NCBI RefSeq assembly: GCF_003013395.1
Contig: NZ_PXZM01000002.1
Location: 60,071 to 124,070 of the forward strand
Length of the DNA stretch: 64,000 bases
Direction: 5' to 3'
Source of the DNA: Brevibacillus fortis
GTDB lineage: Bacteria; Bacillota; Bacilli; Brevibacillales; Brevibacillaceae
Shown: positions 42,710 to 51,846 of the stretch, one piece after another
How the letters are laid out: each line of letters opens with the position of its first letter
How positions within the stretch are numbered: the stretch's first letter is position 1
Position numbers and translations under genes: made by a program
The notes under the pieces: generated by a model
Seen by the model: only the letters and a program-made list of their open reading frames with translations
What the model was told of the DNA's origin: nothing
Database searches by the model: none

Positions 42710-44311
42710 TTACTGGTTTCTATTGGAGGAATTATATTGATCAAACAGCCCGCTTCCAGAGCTTTTCGGTTGTTCTTTTTTGTCTACCGCTTCAAATTGC
42801 TGAAACAGTCCACCACCATACTTCTTTTTTTCTTCTACTCTTATTTCTCTCTTTTTGGGTGGGGATTGTTGAATCGGTGTTCTTTCTGGCTTCACATTCT
42901 TTTTCTTTTTCGTATTTTTCGTAATGATCTTGTTAGGGGGTTGCTTCTTCTTCTTTCTTTTTCTACTCATAAACCAATAGGATAAAGGAAAAATGCCGAG
43001 CATAATCGTACCGGCTGTAATGAAATACAGCGTCCAGACCGATTTCCTCTTCTCTTCCTCCTTTTTTTCTTCCCGCATCTTTTGGACAACCTGTTCAAAA
43101 TCACGAACCTGATAATTTTCTTTAACAGACGACAGGTCTTTTACAAACCCAACGGAACGGCTCCCAGAATAGATAAAATATCGCGGGGCATTATTCACTG
43201 TCATTTGGTATATGTATCCTGTCGGAACCCCTGAATCTTGGATTTTTTCTTTGATCTCTCCCATAAGATCAGGAGAAGTCGGATCAATCATTTGATCATA
43301 TTCCAAAACTTCATAGTTCTTACTTTCCTTTTTCCCTACTAACTGAATATTTTCTTCATTATTGAACAGGAAATACCTCGGAATTTTATTGATACTCTTC
43401 CGATACACTTTGTTCTTAGGGAAATTATGCAAGGACATTTCGTTGCTATGCATTTCCAGTGTTTGCTCTGACAGCAGTACCTCTTTTGCTTCTATGATGG
43501 GGAGGTTTTTCTCTAAGGCTTCATATTTAGGGAGCCATTGAATGATACCATCTGGGTCTAAAAACAAGTAAATATCCTGATATTGAAAGGATGCCACATA
43601 GATTTGATCGGTTGGTAGGCTATGAAGATAATACTCTTTTTCAAAGGGTGTTGGATCGAAATTGTATGGGATGTTGAATACTGTTGCCCCATTTATCTCA
43701 CTCTCATCTACCTCTTCTAATTGTCCATTATTATGTACGGTAAAGTATAGGGAGCCATTATGAGTTGGGTCACCCCATATGGTCGTATGATAAAATTGAT
43801 TCGGTTGTAAATGGTATGGTCCAATACCACTATCGATTTGTATTAAGAGTTCGCCCCGCTTGATTCTTTCCTCTTCCGCAGCGACTTCTTCGCTCGTCTC
43901 CTCTTCTTGGCTTGAATCTTCTTCCACGTTTTCTTCATCGTCATCGTCATGCTTTTTGATTTTAACCGGCTTGGTTGATTTGAAACCGCTTGACGGTTTT
44001 GCGCTCTTTATCGAGGAGCTTGAACTTTTGCTGGTTGAGCCTGAGCTTTTTCCTGAAGAGTACGAGCTTCTGCCGGACGAATAGGAGCCTGTACTCGATG
44101 ACCCTGAGCTTCTGCCCGACGAATAGGAGCTGGTACTCGATGATCCTGAACTTTTGCTGGAAGAATAAGAGCTGGTACTAGACGAACCTGAGCTTCTGCC
44201 TGAACTACTGGAGCTAGAGGAACTTGAGCCTCTAGATGACGCAGGCTCTACAGGAAGGATTACTAGACTTATCATTACAGCGCTAAGAAAATAGGCAAGC
44301 AAATTCCTCAT
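42710..44311 (-). CDS. Ser-rich repeat membrane/surface protein, unknown
   Basis: 533 residues from ATG 44311. N-terminal hydrophobic signal-like segment (about 3-22), then about 80 residues of Ser/Gly/Tyr repeats (SSGSSSTSSYSS and variants), an acidic block (DDDDEENVEEDSSQEEE), a beta-rich central region of about 300 residues, one TM about 430-452, and a Lys-rich tail repeating 'GGGLFQQF/GSGLFDQY'. No family recognised. The repeats are tandem in DNA and could vary by slippage. Confidence 0.6.
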   Translation of the reverse strand: MRNLLAYFLSAVMISLVILPVEPASSRGSSSSSSSSSGRSSGSSSTSSYSSSKSSGSSSTSSYSSGRSSGSSSTGSYSSGRSSYSSGKSSGSTSKSSSSSIKSAKPSSGFKSTKPVKIKKHDDDDEENVEEDSSQEEETSEEVAAEEERIKRGELLIQIDSGIGPYHLQPNQFYHTTIWGDPTHNGSLYFTVHNNGQLEEVDESEINGATVFNIPYNFDPTPFEKEYYLHSLPTDQIYVASFQYQDIYLFLDPDGIIQWLPKYEALEKNLPIIEAKEVLLSEQTLEMHSNEMSLHNFPKNKVYRKSINKIPRYFLFNNEENIQLVGKKESKNYEVLEYDQMIDPTSPDLMGEIKEKIQDSGVPTGYIYQMTVNNAPRYFIYSGSRSVGFVKDLSSVKENYQVRDFEQVVQKMREEKKEEEKRKSVWTLYFITAGTIMLGIFPLSYWFMSRKRKKKKQPPNKIITKNTKKKKNVKPERTPIQQSPPKKREIRVEEKKKYGGGLFQQFEAVDKKEQPKSSGSGLFDQYNSSNRNQ

Positions 44312-44498
44312 GAAATATGACCCCTCTATGAACCAACCAATGGTTCTCTCTATATAACAGTTAAATACTACCACTCAGCATGATGGGAATGCTACAAAAT
44401 TCCTACCCTTCCTTCTTCATCCTCTTTTGGCTTTTTACCATGAAATCTATCCTGTATAATTTTTGGAAAATAGGGACATAGAAAGAGAGGATTTGTTA

Positions 44499-44924
44499 GT
44501 GGCAACGGTATACGATAAGGCGAAATATCATTACGAAAACTTTGAGGAGGATCTTCCTCAAAAACAGGCATACGTACATACAGGTTTCTTTATTGGCTGG
44601 TTGATTGAAAATGATATGGTGAGCGAGGATTTTCAAAAGAGTTTCGAAAACCTAATCGCTGATTTTAAACAAAAGAAGATGACTGGTCCTGAAGTTTATG
44701 AAAAGACGGGTGGAGTATTTGCAAAAGACATGCTGAATGAAGAGGGAAATCAGTTCGCGATGTTTTACTTCGATTTCGATACGGGGGAGTATCGCTATCA
44801 TTATCTCGAAGCGTTTGATTGTGAGCCAAGTGTGTACCACGTGGAAGATACTTGGGAGAATTACGACCATATCAAAGATTGGATCGACAATGAGTACGAG
44901 TACTGGTGCGAGAAAAATGAATAA
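44499..44924 (+). CDS. DUF7832-like acidic protein
   Basis: 141 residues from GTG 44499, with AGAGGAT upstream. Very acidic; YDKAKYHYENFEEDLPQKQA and HTGFFIGWLIENDMVSEDF fit the DUF7832/immunity-type fold. No membrane segment. Function unknown; such proteins are often in toxin-immunity settings but no toxin gene is visible here. Confidence 0.6.
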   Translation: MATVYDKAKYHYENFEEDLPQKQAYVHTGFFIGWLIENDMVSEDFQKSFENLIADFKQKKMTGPEVYEKTGGVFAKDMLNEEGNQFAMFYFDFDTGEYRYHYLEAFDCEPSVYHVEDTWENYDHIKDWIDNEYEYWCEKNE

Positions 44925-44953
44925 GACCGCGTGACTACGCGGCCGCCTCTATT

Positions 44954-45490
44954 CTATTTCTTAAGGATAAAATCAGACATGACTGTCTTTTGCCATTCCA
45001 CCCCTTTTGGACTCACATTGGTGTAAAGCGTTATGGAGTCCGCATCTTCAACTACGGCTTTCAAATGAAAGTTCATTTCCTTGGGCTGTAAATATTCATC
45101 GTACAGCTGTGGGTAGTTGGGATCGTTCTTTTCTTTTGCCACTTTGATGTAGTCCACGGTGTCAGGGTCTTTCTCAAGGTTTTTGTACTTCACTTGATAC
45201 CCGAATGTCGCTTCTACTTTTCCGTCAACTGTCTTCTCTTCATAATCTGATACAGTAAACTCTACAAGATCATAGTAGGGGGAGAAAGCTTTCTTGCATT
45301 CTTCTTCCATATAGCTTGCAATTTGGTTATAGCTTGAAGAGTTGTCGACCGATTGTTTCTGTTCTATGTCAGAGTTCGTCACTTTTTTTGCAGGTGGCAC
45401 GTCTTTATCCTGTACGACCGCATTTGAGCTGCATCCGCTGAAGAAAATCGCCAAGACCATAGCCATACATCCTACAATCACTTTTTCCAA
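44954..45490 (-). CDS. Lipoprotein, unknown function
   Basis: 178 residues. Lipobox IFFSGC (Cys about 20), Asp/Gln-rich linker, globular domain with VEFTVSDYEEKTVDGKVEATFGYQVKYKN (no match known). Convergent with the DUF7832-like gene. Confidence 0.55.
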   Translation of the reverse strand: MEKVIVGCMAMVLAIFFSGCSSNAVVQDKDVPPAKKVTNSDIEQKQSVDNSSSYNQIASYMEEECKKAFSPYYDLVEFTVSDYEEKTVDGKVEATFGYQVKYKNLEKDPDTVDYIKVAKEKNDPNYPQLYDEYLQPKEMNFHLKAVVEDADSITLYTNVSPKGVEWQKTVMSDFILKK

Positions 45491-45603
45491 AAGAAATCCC
45501 CCCTTATTTCTTTCGTCATTTGATATACGTTATACATTTCAGGCATGCTACACATCTCAACAAAAAAAGAAAAAACCTTGATACACCAAGGCTTTTTCTT
45601 CGA

Positions 45604-45648
45604 TGGCGTCCCCGAGAGGATTCAAACCTCCGACCTACAGTTTAGGAA
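45604..45648 (-). repeat. Duplicated 3' half of tRNA-Arg(CCT), att-like
   Basis: 44 of 45 bases identical to 46371-46415: CCA end, discriminator, T arm, variable loop and half the anticodon stem of the tRNA-Arg. It stops exactly in the anticodon stem, as integrase cores do. A terminator-like hairpin follows both copies. Taken as the second attachment half of a decayed integrated element. Confidence 0.65.
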
Positions 45649-45689
45649 TTATAAGAAATCCGCCCCTGAAAAACCTTATGATATCAAGT

Positions 45690-45881
45690 TTAAATTTCGT
45701 AAGTTTTCTGATTTGTGATGTTCTCATAGCCAAGTATATTCACAACACTCACAAATGCCTGTGTGATCAATTTATCCATCGAACTCTCAACCACAAAAAT
45801 TGCATTTTGTTCATTACCGTCTACTGAGTCTAATCAAGGTCATAAATAATACCTATTGTTGTTTGGTCTTTGTCCAAACAT
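45690..45881 (-). pseudogene. Degenerate small ORF (two in-frame stops) in the att interval
   Basis: From ATG 45881 (RBS GGAGG) the frame reads MFGQRPNNNRYYL then TGA, P, TGA, then LDSVDGNEQNAIFVVESSMD and on to TAA at 45690. Strong RBS and continued coding-like sequence suggest a decayed gene. Family not recognised. Chance cannot be excluded for 63 codons. Confidence 0.35.
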
Positions 45882-45995
45882 CTTATGTTCCTCCAACAAG
45901 TGCCCTAAACAGAACTGCAAACAAATAAGCCCGCCTTTCTATTAGTAACGTGGCGGCTATAATCTATATTGTTTCAAGTTATAACAATGGTAATT

Positions 45996-46197
45996 CTAGT
46001 CAATCCACTGACTATCCTTATCGTCAAAGTTTAATTCTTCCGTCAACTTAACTACCTCCTGTAATACTAATAAATTCAGCAATAGTTGCCAAGCGCTCAA
46101 TGATCTTATCTATTCTGATTGCTATATAAGCTGAACTAAACGCTATTACCACGAAACAAACAGTAATTATTCAAGACTGTACATTATTAAATGACAT
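45996..46197 (-). pseudogene. Decayed one-TM small ORF with coupled micro-ORF
   Basis: ATG 46197 reads MSFNNVQS then TGA (46171-46173), then IITVCFVVIAFSSAYIAIRI and a helical tail to TAA 46048: one hydrophobic segment followed by DKIIERLA, like small phage YvrJ-type proteins. AGGAGGT within its end precedes a TTG micro-ORF (46046 to 45996, MTEELNFDDKDSQWID). Both low confidence. Confidence 0.3.
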
Positions 46198-46370
46198 AAT
46201 GATCACGCCTTTACTTTTTTGTGAATTTTCCATTAATTAATATTCTATGTTGAATATTCCTCCGAAAAATACTATAAATTATCTTTTTGCGAGAGCAAGT
46301 CAATCCTTCCAACAACACAACATCCATAAAAAGCAAAAAACCTCGATATATCAAGGTTTTTTGCTTTTTA

Positions 46371-46447
<77 letters not shown>

Positions 46448-46517
46448 AAGTATGATCACCTACTTTCTTATTATATGCGTATATCCATTTTTCGGCAAAT
46501 CCTATCCGTTCCAGTTC

Positions 46518-47549
46518 CTATCCGCAACTCTCGTCTGGAATAACTGATGCATAACGAATTGGCTTCATGATCCGTAGACGACCGAAAAAAGTGGCAATCT
46601 CCGTTACCCCCATTGAATGGAGGATCTCCAGATTCGCCGCCACGTATCTCCCAATATCGTCTGGAAAGTGCGCGTCGGACGAGAGTGTCAGCGGAACACC
46701 ATACGCCACCAGAACATCAAGGAAACCAGGACTTGGGCACATTTCCTGAACGGGATAGCGGTAGTACAGGCCCGCATTGATTTCGGTCGCTGTATCCGTT
46801 TCTTTCAAAGCAGTTGCGATTCGGTGGTAATAGGGAACAAGCTCCGATTCCTCTGGGCGATAGGAGAACACTTTCAGATTGTCCAGATGGGCCACAAAAT
46901 CAAACAAGTTACTCCTGATCATGGATTCAACCGTGCGGAAAAAGTCTGCGTATAGCAGTTTTAGGTCATGTTGCTCAAACAATTGGCGAGTCTCGGGATT
47001 ATCAAAGCCCCATCCTTGCAAAAAATGAACAGAACCGATCACATAATCCCACGAAGCTCCTGCCAGCAAGCTCTCCAATTCTGCTTCCCCGCCGATAAAG
47101 TAATCCGCTTCGATCCCCAGCCGCAACTCCACGCCGCTTGCCGACCAACGCTGCTTAGCTGCCTCAATGGCGACACAAAAGTCACTGAGGCTCTCGGTGC
47201 ATACTTGATCAAGCCAAGTGCGCTGCAAGCGACCCAATTCGGTGTCACCCAGTTCCATATACCGTTCAAAGTAGGGACGGGCTTCACGAAAGCGGTATAA
47301 ATGATCGACAATCCCCACTTCCTTCAAGCCTTTGTTTATCGCTTCACGTAAATACAGATCGATCCAGGACGGGTCGTAGCACCCTAGAGACATGCGGTTA
47401 TTTAATCGCGCAAGACTGTCCAGCAGCCAGGCGCGGTTATGTCGAGATTCAGTTAGCGGATAAAAGTGGTCGAGGGCCGTATTGGTACGGTCGAGCCAAC
47501 GCAATGAATAGGGCCCTTCTTCCAGATGAAGATGATAGTCGATCAGCAT
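46518..47549 (-). CDS. PHP-domain phosphoesterase
   Basis: 343 residues from ATG 47549, after GGAGAG. PHP superfamily (HisJ/polymerase phosphoesterase): first metal motif DYHLHLEEG (residues ~3-11), EVGIVDHLYRF, GIEADYFIGGEAEL, GSVHFLQGWG and the C-terminal LSSDAHFPDDIG. Histidinol-phosphatase-like, but here last gene of an organophosphorus uptake operon, so it more likely removes phosphate from the imported compound. Overlaps deoR-like gene by 7 bases. Confidence 0.82.
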   Translation of the reverse strand: MLIDYHLHLEEGPYSLRWLDRTNTALDHFYPLTESRHNRAWLLDSLARLNNRMSLGCYDPSWIDLYLREAINKGLKEVGIVDHLYRFREARPYFERYMELGDTELGRLQRTWLDQVCTESLSDFCVAIEAAKQRWSASGVELRLGIEADYFIGGEAELESLLAGASWDYVIGSVHFLQGWGFDNPETRQLFEQHDLKLLYADFFRTVESMIRSNLFDFVAHLDNLKVFSYRPEESELVPYYHRIATALKETDTATEINAGLYYRYPVQEMCPSPGFLDVLVAYGVPLTLSSDAHFPDDIGRYVAANLEILHSMGVTEIATFFGRLRIMKPIRYASVIPDESCG

Positions 47550-48343
47550 GTGAAGTCTCTCCTTCCCGGATGTTCGCTTATCCAGGTAGTTTGCATGCCA
47601 GACGAAAGCCATTCATCCGGCATCGGCTGGTCACAAATAACTGCGCTGACATCCTGCCAGCCGCAAATACGAAAAAATTGCGTTTGGCCGATCTTGGATG
47701 TGTCCCCCAATACATAGACTTGCTCCGCCCGCTGTATCATCATGGTCGAGCACAGAGTTTCTTCCATGTCATAATCGGTGAAGCCATCAGCCGTCATCCC
47801 TCCACAGGAAATAAAAGCTTTATCAAAATGAAAACGAGAGAGCAGCTCGCAGGTAAACGCCCCGGCAACCGATTGTTGGGCCGGATGGGTCAGCCCCCCC
47901 AGCATAATGACCTGACCGTTGAATTGATTGGCTTCCAACAGCTCGTTTAGTAAAGAAGCGGCGGGGAGCGAATTCGTGACAATCGTTAATTGGTTGAGGC
48001 CTTTTATAGCACGTGCCAATTCCAGTGTTGTCGTCCCGACATCGAGCGCGATGGTATCCCCGTCAGACAAAAGTTCTGCCGCGATTTGCCCGATTTTCGT
48101 TTTTGCCGTCTGTTGGATCGCCTGTTTCTTTTCAAAGTGCGGCTCACGCTTTGCCAAATGATAAGGGATAGCTCCTCCGTACACTCGTTTTAACAAACGC
48201 TGCTGTTCCAATTGGTCCAGATCACGTCGTATTGTCTCCGGTGTTACTGCCAGGTTTTTTGCCAAACTCATCACCTGAATTTTACCGTGGCGGTTCAATT
48301 CGTCCAGAATCACTTGCTGTCGTTCTTCAGGCAATAGTGTCAT
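47543..48343 (-). CDS. DeoR/GlpR-family repressor
   Basis: 266 residues. HTH_DeoR at the start (RQQVILDELNRHGKIQVMSL ... VTPETIRRDLDQLE), DeoRC sensor domain with DGDTIALDVGTTTLELARAI and SCGGMTADGFTDYDMEE; sugar- or organophosphate-phosphate-binding is typical. Second from the end of the operon at 46518-52933; candidate operator lies at 52971-53007. Confidence 0.88.
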   Translation of the reverse strand: MTLLPEERQQVILDELNRHGKIQVMSLAKNLAVTPETIRRDLDQLEQQRLLKRVYGGAIPYHLAKREPHFEKKQAIQQTAKTKIGQIAAELLSDGDTIALDVGTTTLELARAIKGLNQLTIVTNSLPAASLLNELLEANQFNGQVIMLGGLTHPAQQSVAGAFTCELLSRFHFDKAFISCGGMTADGFTDYDMEETLCSTMMIQRAEQVYVLGDTSKIGQTQFFRICGWQDVSAVICDQPMPDEWLSSGMQTTWISEHPGRRDFTC

Positions 48344-49346
48344 AAAGCGGAATCACATCCTTGGGACTTACATACAATGTTTTTGTTGTGCCTATCTGCT
48401 CCTGCTCGAAGGACAGGTGAAGAGTATCCACCAGTACAGGAATATCTCCAATGTTCAATTCGTAACGGGTAATGTTGCCGAGCATGGTTACCTGCGCGAT
48501 ATTCCCGGTTAAACAGATGTCCTCCCCAGCCAAAGGTTGTTCACGAAACGTCTCAGGACGGATTGCGAAACGTTCAACTGCCGGAAGAGACAGATTAGGC
48601 GTGATTCGTTTAAGCTGCTCGGCAGTCAGCACGTTGTAATTGCCAATGAAGCGAGCGACAAATTCAGAGCGAGGTTGCGTGTAAATCTCTTGAGGACTGC
48701 CGTGCTGAACGATTCGTCCACCATTCATGATGTAGATGCGGTCACTGACAGCCATGGCTTCTTCCTGATCGTGCGTAACCAGCACCGTCGTCATGTTTAG
48801 CTCTCGTTGAATCATGCGTAGCTGCTTTTGCAAATTTTTACGAATCTGGGCATCAAGCGCACTAAGCGGCTCATCGAGCAAAAGCACTTTTGGCCGGGTG
48901 ACCAGAGAACGGGCAAGTGCCACACGCTGCTGCTGGCCACCAGACAATTCACGTGGGTAAGCCTGCTCCTTTCCCACCAATCCCACTAGCTCAATCATTT
49001 CCTGGACACGCAGCTGAATCTCCGTTTTCGAGATTTTGTTCATTTCCAGGCCAAAGGCAATGTTTTGACTGACCGTAAGATTGGGAAAGAGCGCATACGA
49101 TTGGAACACCATGCCGATCTGCCTGTTTTTTGGCGACACGTCCGTCACATTTTTGCCGTCAATGTAGATCATGCCTGTATCAGAAGCCGTCAAACCACTG
49201 AGGATGCGTAACAGCGTACTTTTGCCACACCCGCTTGGGCCAAGCAAGGTAACCAGCTCGCCTTTTTCAATCGCAAGATCGAGTTGCTGCAACACGTGTT
49301 GACCGTGAAAGGATTTGGACAAGTGTTCGATTTGGACGTAGCTCAT
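48327..49346 (-). CDS. ABC transporter ATP-binding protein
   Basis: 339 residues. Walker A GPSGCGKST, Q loop, signature LSGGQQQRVALARSL, Walker B LLLDEPLSALD, H switch, then a C-terminal regulatory (TOBE-like) domain. Spermidine/putrescine/phosphonate-type (PotA/PhnT) ATPase. Overlaps the next genes by a base or so on each side. Confidence 0.93.
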   Translation of the reverse strand: MSYVQIEHLSKSFHGQHVLQQLDLAIEKGELVTLLGPSGCGKSTLLRILSGLTASDTGMIYIDGKNVTDVSPKNRQIGMVFQSYALFPNLTVSQNIAFGLEMNKISKTEIQLRVQEMIELVGLVGKEQAYPRELSGGQQQRVALARSLVTRPKVLLLDEPLSALDAQIRKNLQKQLRMIQRELNMTTVLVTHDQEEAMAVSDRIYIMNGGRIVQHGSPQEIYTQPRSEFVARFIGNYNVLTAEQLKRITPNLSLPAVERFAIRPETFREQPLAGEDICLTGNIAQVTMLGNITRYELNIGDIPVLVDTLHLSFEQEQIGTTKTLYVSPKDVIPLYDTIA

Positions 49347-50134
49347 CAGGGGACCTCCTTTCGTGTGAAGCTCCGGCGCGAGAATTTTACAACCAGGCCT
49401 GTGATGATAGCCATCAGAACAAAATAAGTGACGGTAATCGCGCTGGCGACATGTCCACTTGACGATAGCTTGGCGTACAGATACATCTGCAGGGTTTCGT
49501 ACCTTCCCCCCACCAAGATGTTTATCAGAACAAATTCACCAAACAAAATGGAGAACGACAAGAGCGAGGACACGAAAATTCCAGACATGATATTCGGAAC
49601 GATAATCCGTACGAACGCCTGCCAGTGGCTCGCACCCAATAGCTCGGCTGCCTCCATCAACGAACGTGCCTGCATGGCAAGCAAGCTATTGCGCGTTCCC
49701 TGATAAAGATACGGAAGCAATCCGACCAGATACGCCCCGGCTGTGATGATGACCATTGGAATTCCGTTTCCTGAATAAGTACGGATCAATCCGACCGCCA
49801 TAATGACACCCGGAACGGCATAGGTTAGCATCACCAAAATCTGAACCAGCCTCTCCATCCGGGGAGCGTAGACGATAATGGAGAATACAGCAGGAACAAT
49901 AATGACGACGGCAACGACAGTCGTCAGAAAGCTGAGCAGAAAAGAACGCCCGAATGCCTGCAAGAATCGGGGATCAGCATACAGCTCCGCGAACCATTTT
50001 CCTGTGAGTCCTTCCGGCAAAACCGTGCTGTTCCACTCGGTTGCCAGTGAGTAAAGTATGGTAGCCGCTACAGGCAAAAACAAATAAAGCATGACCAACG
50101 CAAACGACAAGGATGGCAAACTGATCCGCTTCAA
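49346..50134 (-). CDS. ABC transporter permease
   Basis: 262 residues from a TTG start at 50134 that overlaps the TGA of the upstream permease (TTGA), with GGAGGG before it. Six TM segments; EAA loop MEAAELLGASHWQAFVRIIV for contact with the ATPase. PotC/PhnV type. Confidence 0.87.
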   Translation of the reverse strand: MKRISLPSLSFALVMLYLFLPVAATILYSLATEWNSTVLPEGLTGKWFAELYADPRFLQAFGRSFLLSFLTTVVAVVIIVPAVFSIIVYAPRMERLVQILVMLTYAVPGVIMAVGLIRTYSGNGIPMVIITAGAYLVGLLPYLYQGTRNSLLAMQARSLMEAAELLGASHWQAFVRIIVPNIMSGIFVSSLLSFSILFGEFVLINILVGGRYETLQMYLYAKLSSSGHVASAITVTYFVLMAIITGLVVKFSRRSFTRKEVP

Positions 50135-50976
50135 GACAAATCCCTCCGAATCTTCCGCGTCAGCCACTCGTTCACGAGCAGGGCGGCGGTAAGCGTCAGG
50201 CCAAGCAGTACAGCGAGAGCGCTACCCAGCTCCGGTCTGGCAAAAATGTCGCCAGATACTAGCGCACCAATCCGAATGGGCACCAGATTGTAGTTGCTCC
50301 CGGTGAGCGCGTAGGCAGAAGCATAGGCACCCATTGCATTTGCAAACAGAATGCTGAATGTGCCAACAATGCCTGGAAGCAGTACCGGAAAACCGATTCT
50401 CAGCCAAAACTTCCAGGGACTAGCCCCAAGCAGCTCGGCCGCTTCCATCCATTGCTTCTGAATGGCGTGGTACAGGGGATACAAGAGCATTATCGCCAGG
50501 GGCAGTTGAAAATAAATATAAACAAGCGTCAAGCCGCTCCACGAATACAGAGTAAATGACTGACCGAAATCAATCCCCAGTTGCTTCGCGAGCAAAACAA
50601 ACAATCCACTGTTTCCCAACAGGACAATGAAGGCAAATGCGAGCGGAATCCCCGCAAAATTGGACGTTAGGTTCGTAATGACAAGAATTCGCTGTTGCAG
50701 AGAATGCGGGAAACGGGTAATCGCATAGGCAGCGAAAACAGCAACGACGATTCCAATGAGAGCAGACAGGAACGAGATAAGCACGCTGTTCTCAAAAGCC
50801 TGCAAGTAATACGGATTTGAAAAAATCTCACGATAGTGACTGAATGTAAAACCGCCGCCCCCCTCAGCCTGAAAGCTCCCTCCAATCATGGAAAGCAATG
50901 GGACGAGGAGAAACAGAGCGATCATTGCAAAGAACGGAATCGTCGTGACCCAAAGCATACTGACAAATCGTTTCAT
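50131..50976 (-). CDS. ABC transporter permease
   Basis: 281 residues; GGAGC before ATG 50976. Six TM segments; EAA loop MEAAELLGASPWKFWLRIGF. Half of the heterodimeric channel with the next permease. PotB/PhnU type. Confidence 0.87.
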   Translation of the reverse strand: MKRFVSMLWVTTIPFFAMIALFLLVPLLSMIGGSFQAEGGGGFTFSHYREIFSNPYYLQAFENSVLISFLSALIGIVVAVFAAYAITRFPHSLQQRILVITNLTSNFAGIPLAFAFIVLLGNSGLFVLLAKQLGIDFGQSFTLYSWSGLTLVYIYFQLPLAIMLLYPLYHAIQKQWMEAAELLGASPWKFWLRIGFPVLLPGIVGTFSILFANAMGAYASAYALTGSNYNLVPIRIGALVSGDIFARPELGSALAVLLGLTLTAALLVNEWLTRKIRRDLS

Positions 50977-51012
50977 CGCAAAAGCTCCTTTCTTAGAGGA
51001 AAAGACGCCCCC

Positions 51013-51846
51013 TTAGGGAGACGTCTTACTCAGCCCTCCTACGTTCAATGGCTGCATCTCTTTCGAGGGGGAGATGCCGAGCAAATGGCAAGCAAGCGGA
51101 GCCACCTGCAATTGCGGAATTGCCTCATCGCGAATACCCGGAGATATCAGGTTGCTGATGACAAACAAGGGGACGTCCCGGTCAGCGCTAGAAGTGCCGC
51201 CATGATTTCCATCGGCTGTCATCCCATGATCGGCTGTTACGATGATTTGATAACCCGCATCGATCCACGCAGGAAGCACATTTGCCAGTATCGAATCTGC
51301 TGCCAGAACGCGATTTCGATATCGCGCGGAGTCGGCCGTATGCTTATGTCCGTCATCATCGATATTCATGGAGTGGACGTAAAGAAAATCCGGATTGTAT
51401 CCATTCAATAAAAAGTTGGCGTCAGCAAACAAGTGTGTATCCGGATAGTGATCTTCCCAGTAGAACATTCCGTTTTGTATCGGCTTGTCGGTGTTCAATT
51501 GGATTCGGTCGTGAAACGGACTGAACGGGGCCTTGTTATAAAGCTCGCTTACCCAGCAATAAGCGGCAGCAGCGTTGGACATCCCATTTTTCCGCGTCAG
51601 GTGAAAGAGACTCTCCTGGTGCGAAAGCCGAACCGCCTGATTGCTGGAAATGCCGTTTTTCCACACAGGGGTTCCCGTTAAAAGAACCTCGTACAAAGGA
51701 CGAGAGAGACTGGGCAATTCCGATCGTACCTGAAAGCGGGCCGCAATGCCGTACTCGACCAGGTGATGCATGTACCCCATGTGCGAGACGCCTGTGTCAA
51801 ATCTCAATCCGTCGAGCACAATCATGGCGAGCTTGCTAGCGCACAT
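51013..51846 (-). CDS. Alkaline-phosphatase-superfamily hydrolase
   Basis: 277 residues. Two-metal site read as: N-terminal LAMIVLDGLRFD, catalytic Ser/Thr in SELPSLSRPLYEVL (like NPP/PhnA), DDDGHKHT, TADHGM and GGTSSADRD. Most like phosphonoacetate hydrolase or nucleotide pyrophosphatase. Substrate unknown. Overlaps the substrate-binding gene by 11 bases. Confidence 0.8.
   Translation of the reverse strand: MCASKLAMIVLDGLRFDTGVSHMGYMHHLVEYGIAARFQVRSELPSLSRPLYEVLLTGTPVWKNGISSNQAVRLSHQESLFHLTRKNGMSNAAAAYCWVSELYNKAPFSPFHDRIQLNTDKPIQNGMFYWEDHYPDTHLFADANFLLNGYNPDFLYVHSMNIDDDGHKHTADSARYRNRVLAADSILANVLPAWIDAGYQIIVTADHGMTADGNHGGTSSADRDVPLFVISNLISPGIRDEAIPQLQVAPLACHLLGISPSKEMQPLNVGGLSKTSP

Noticed and set aside
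43860..44181. Repeats in the Ser-rich gene as a CRISPR array
   Set aside because: Units are codon-level Ser/Gly repeats in one frame with no conserved spacer pattern.
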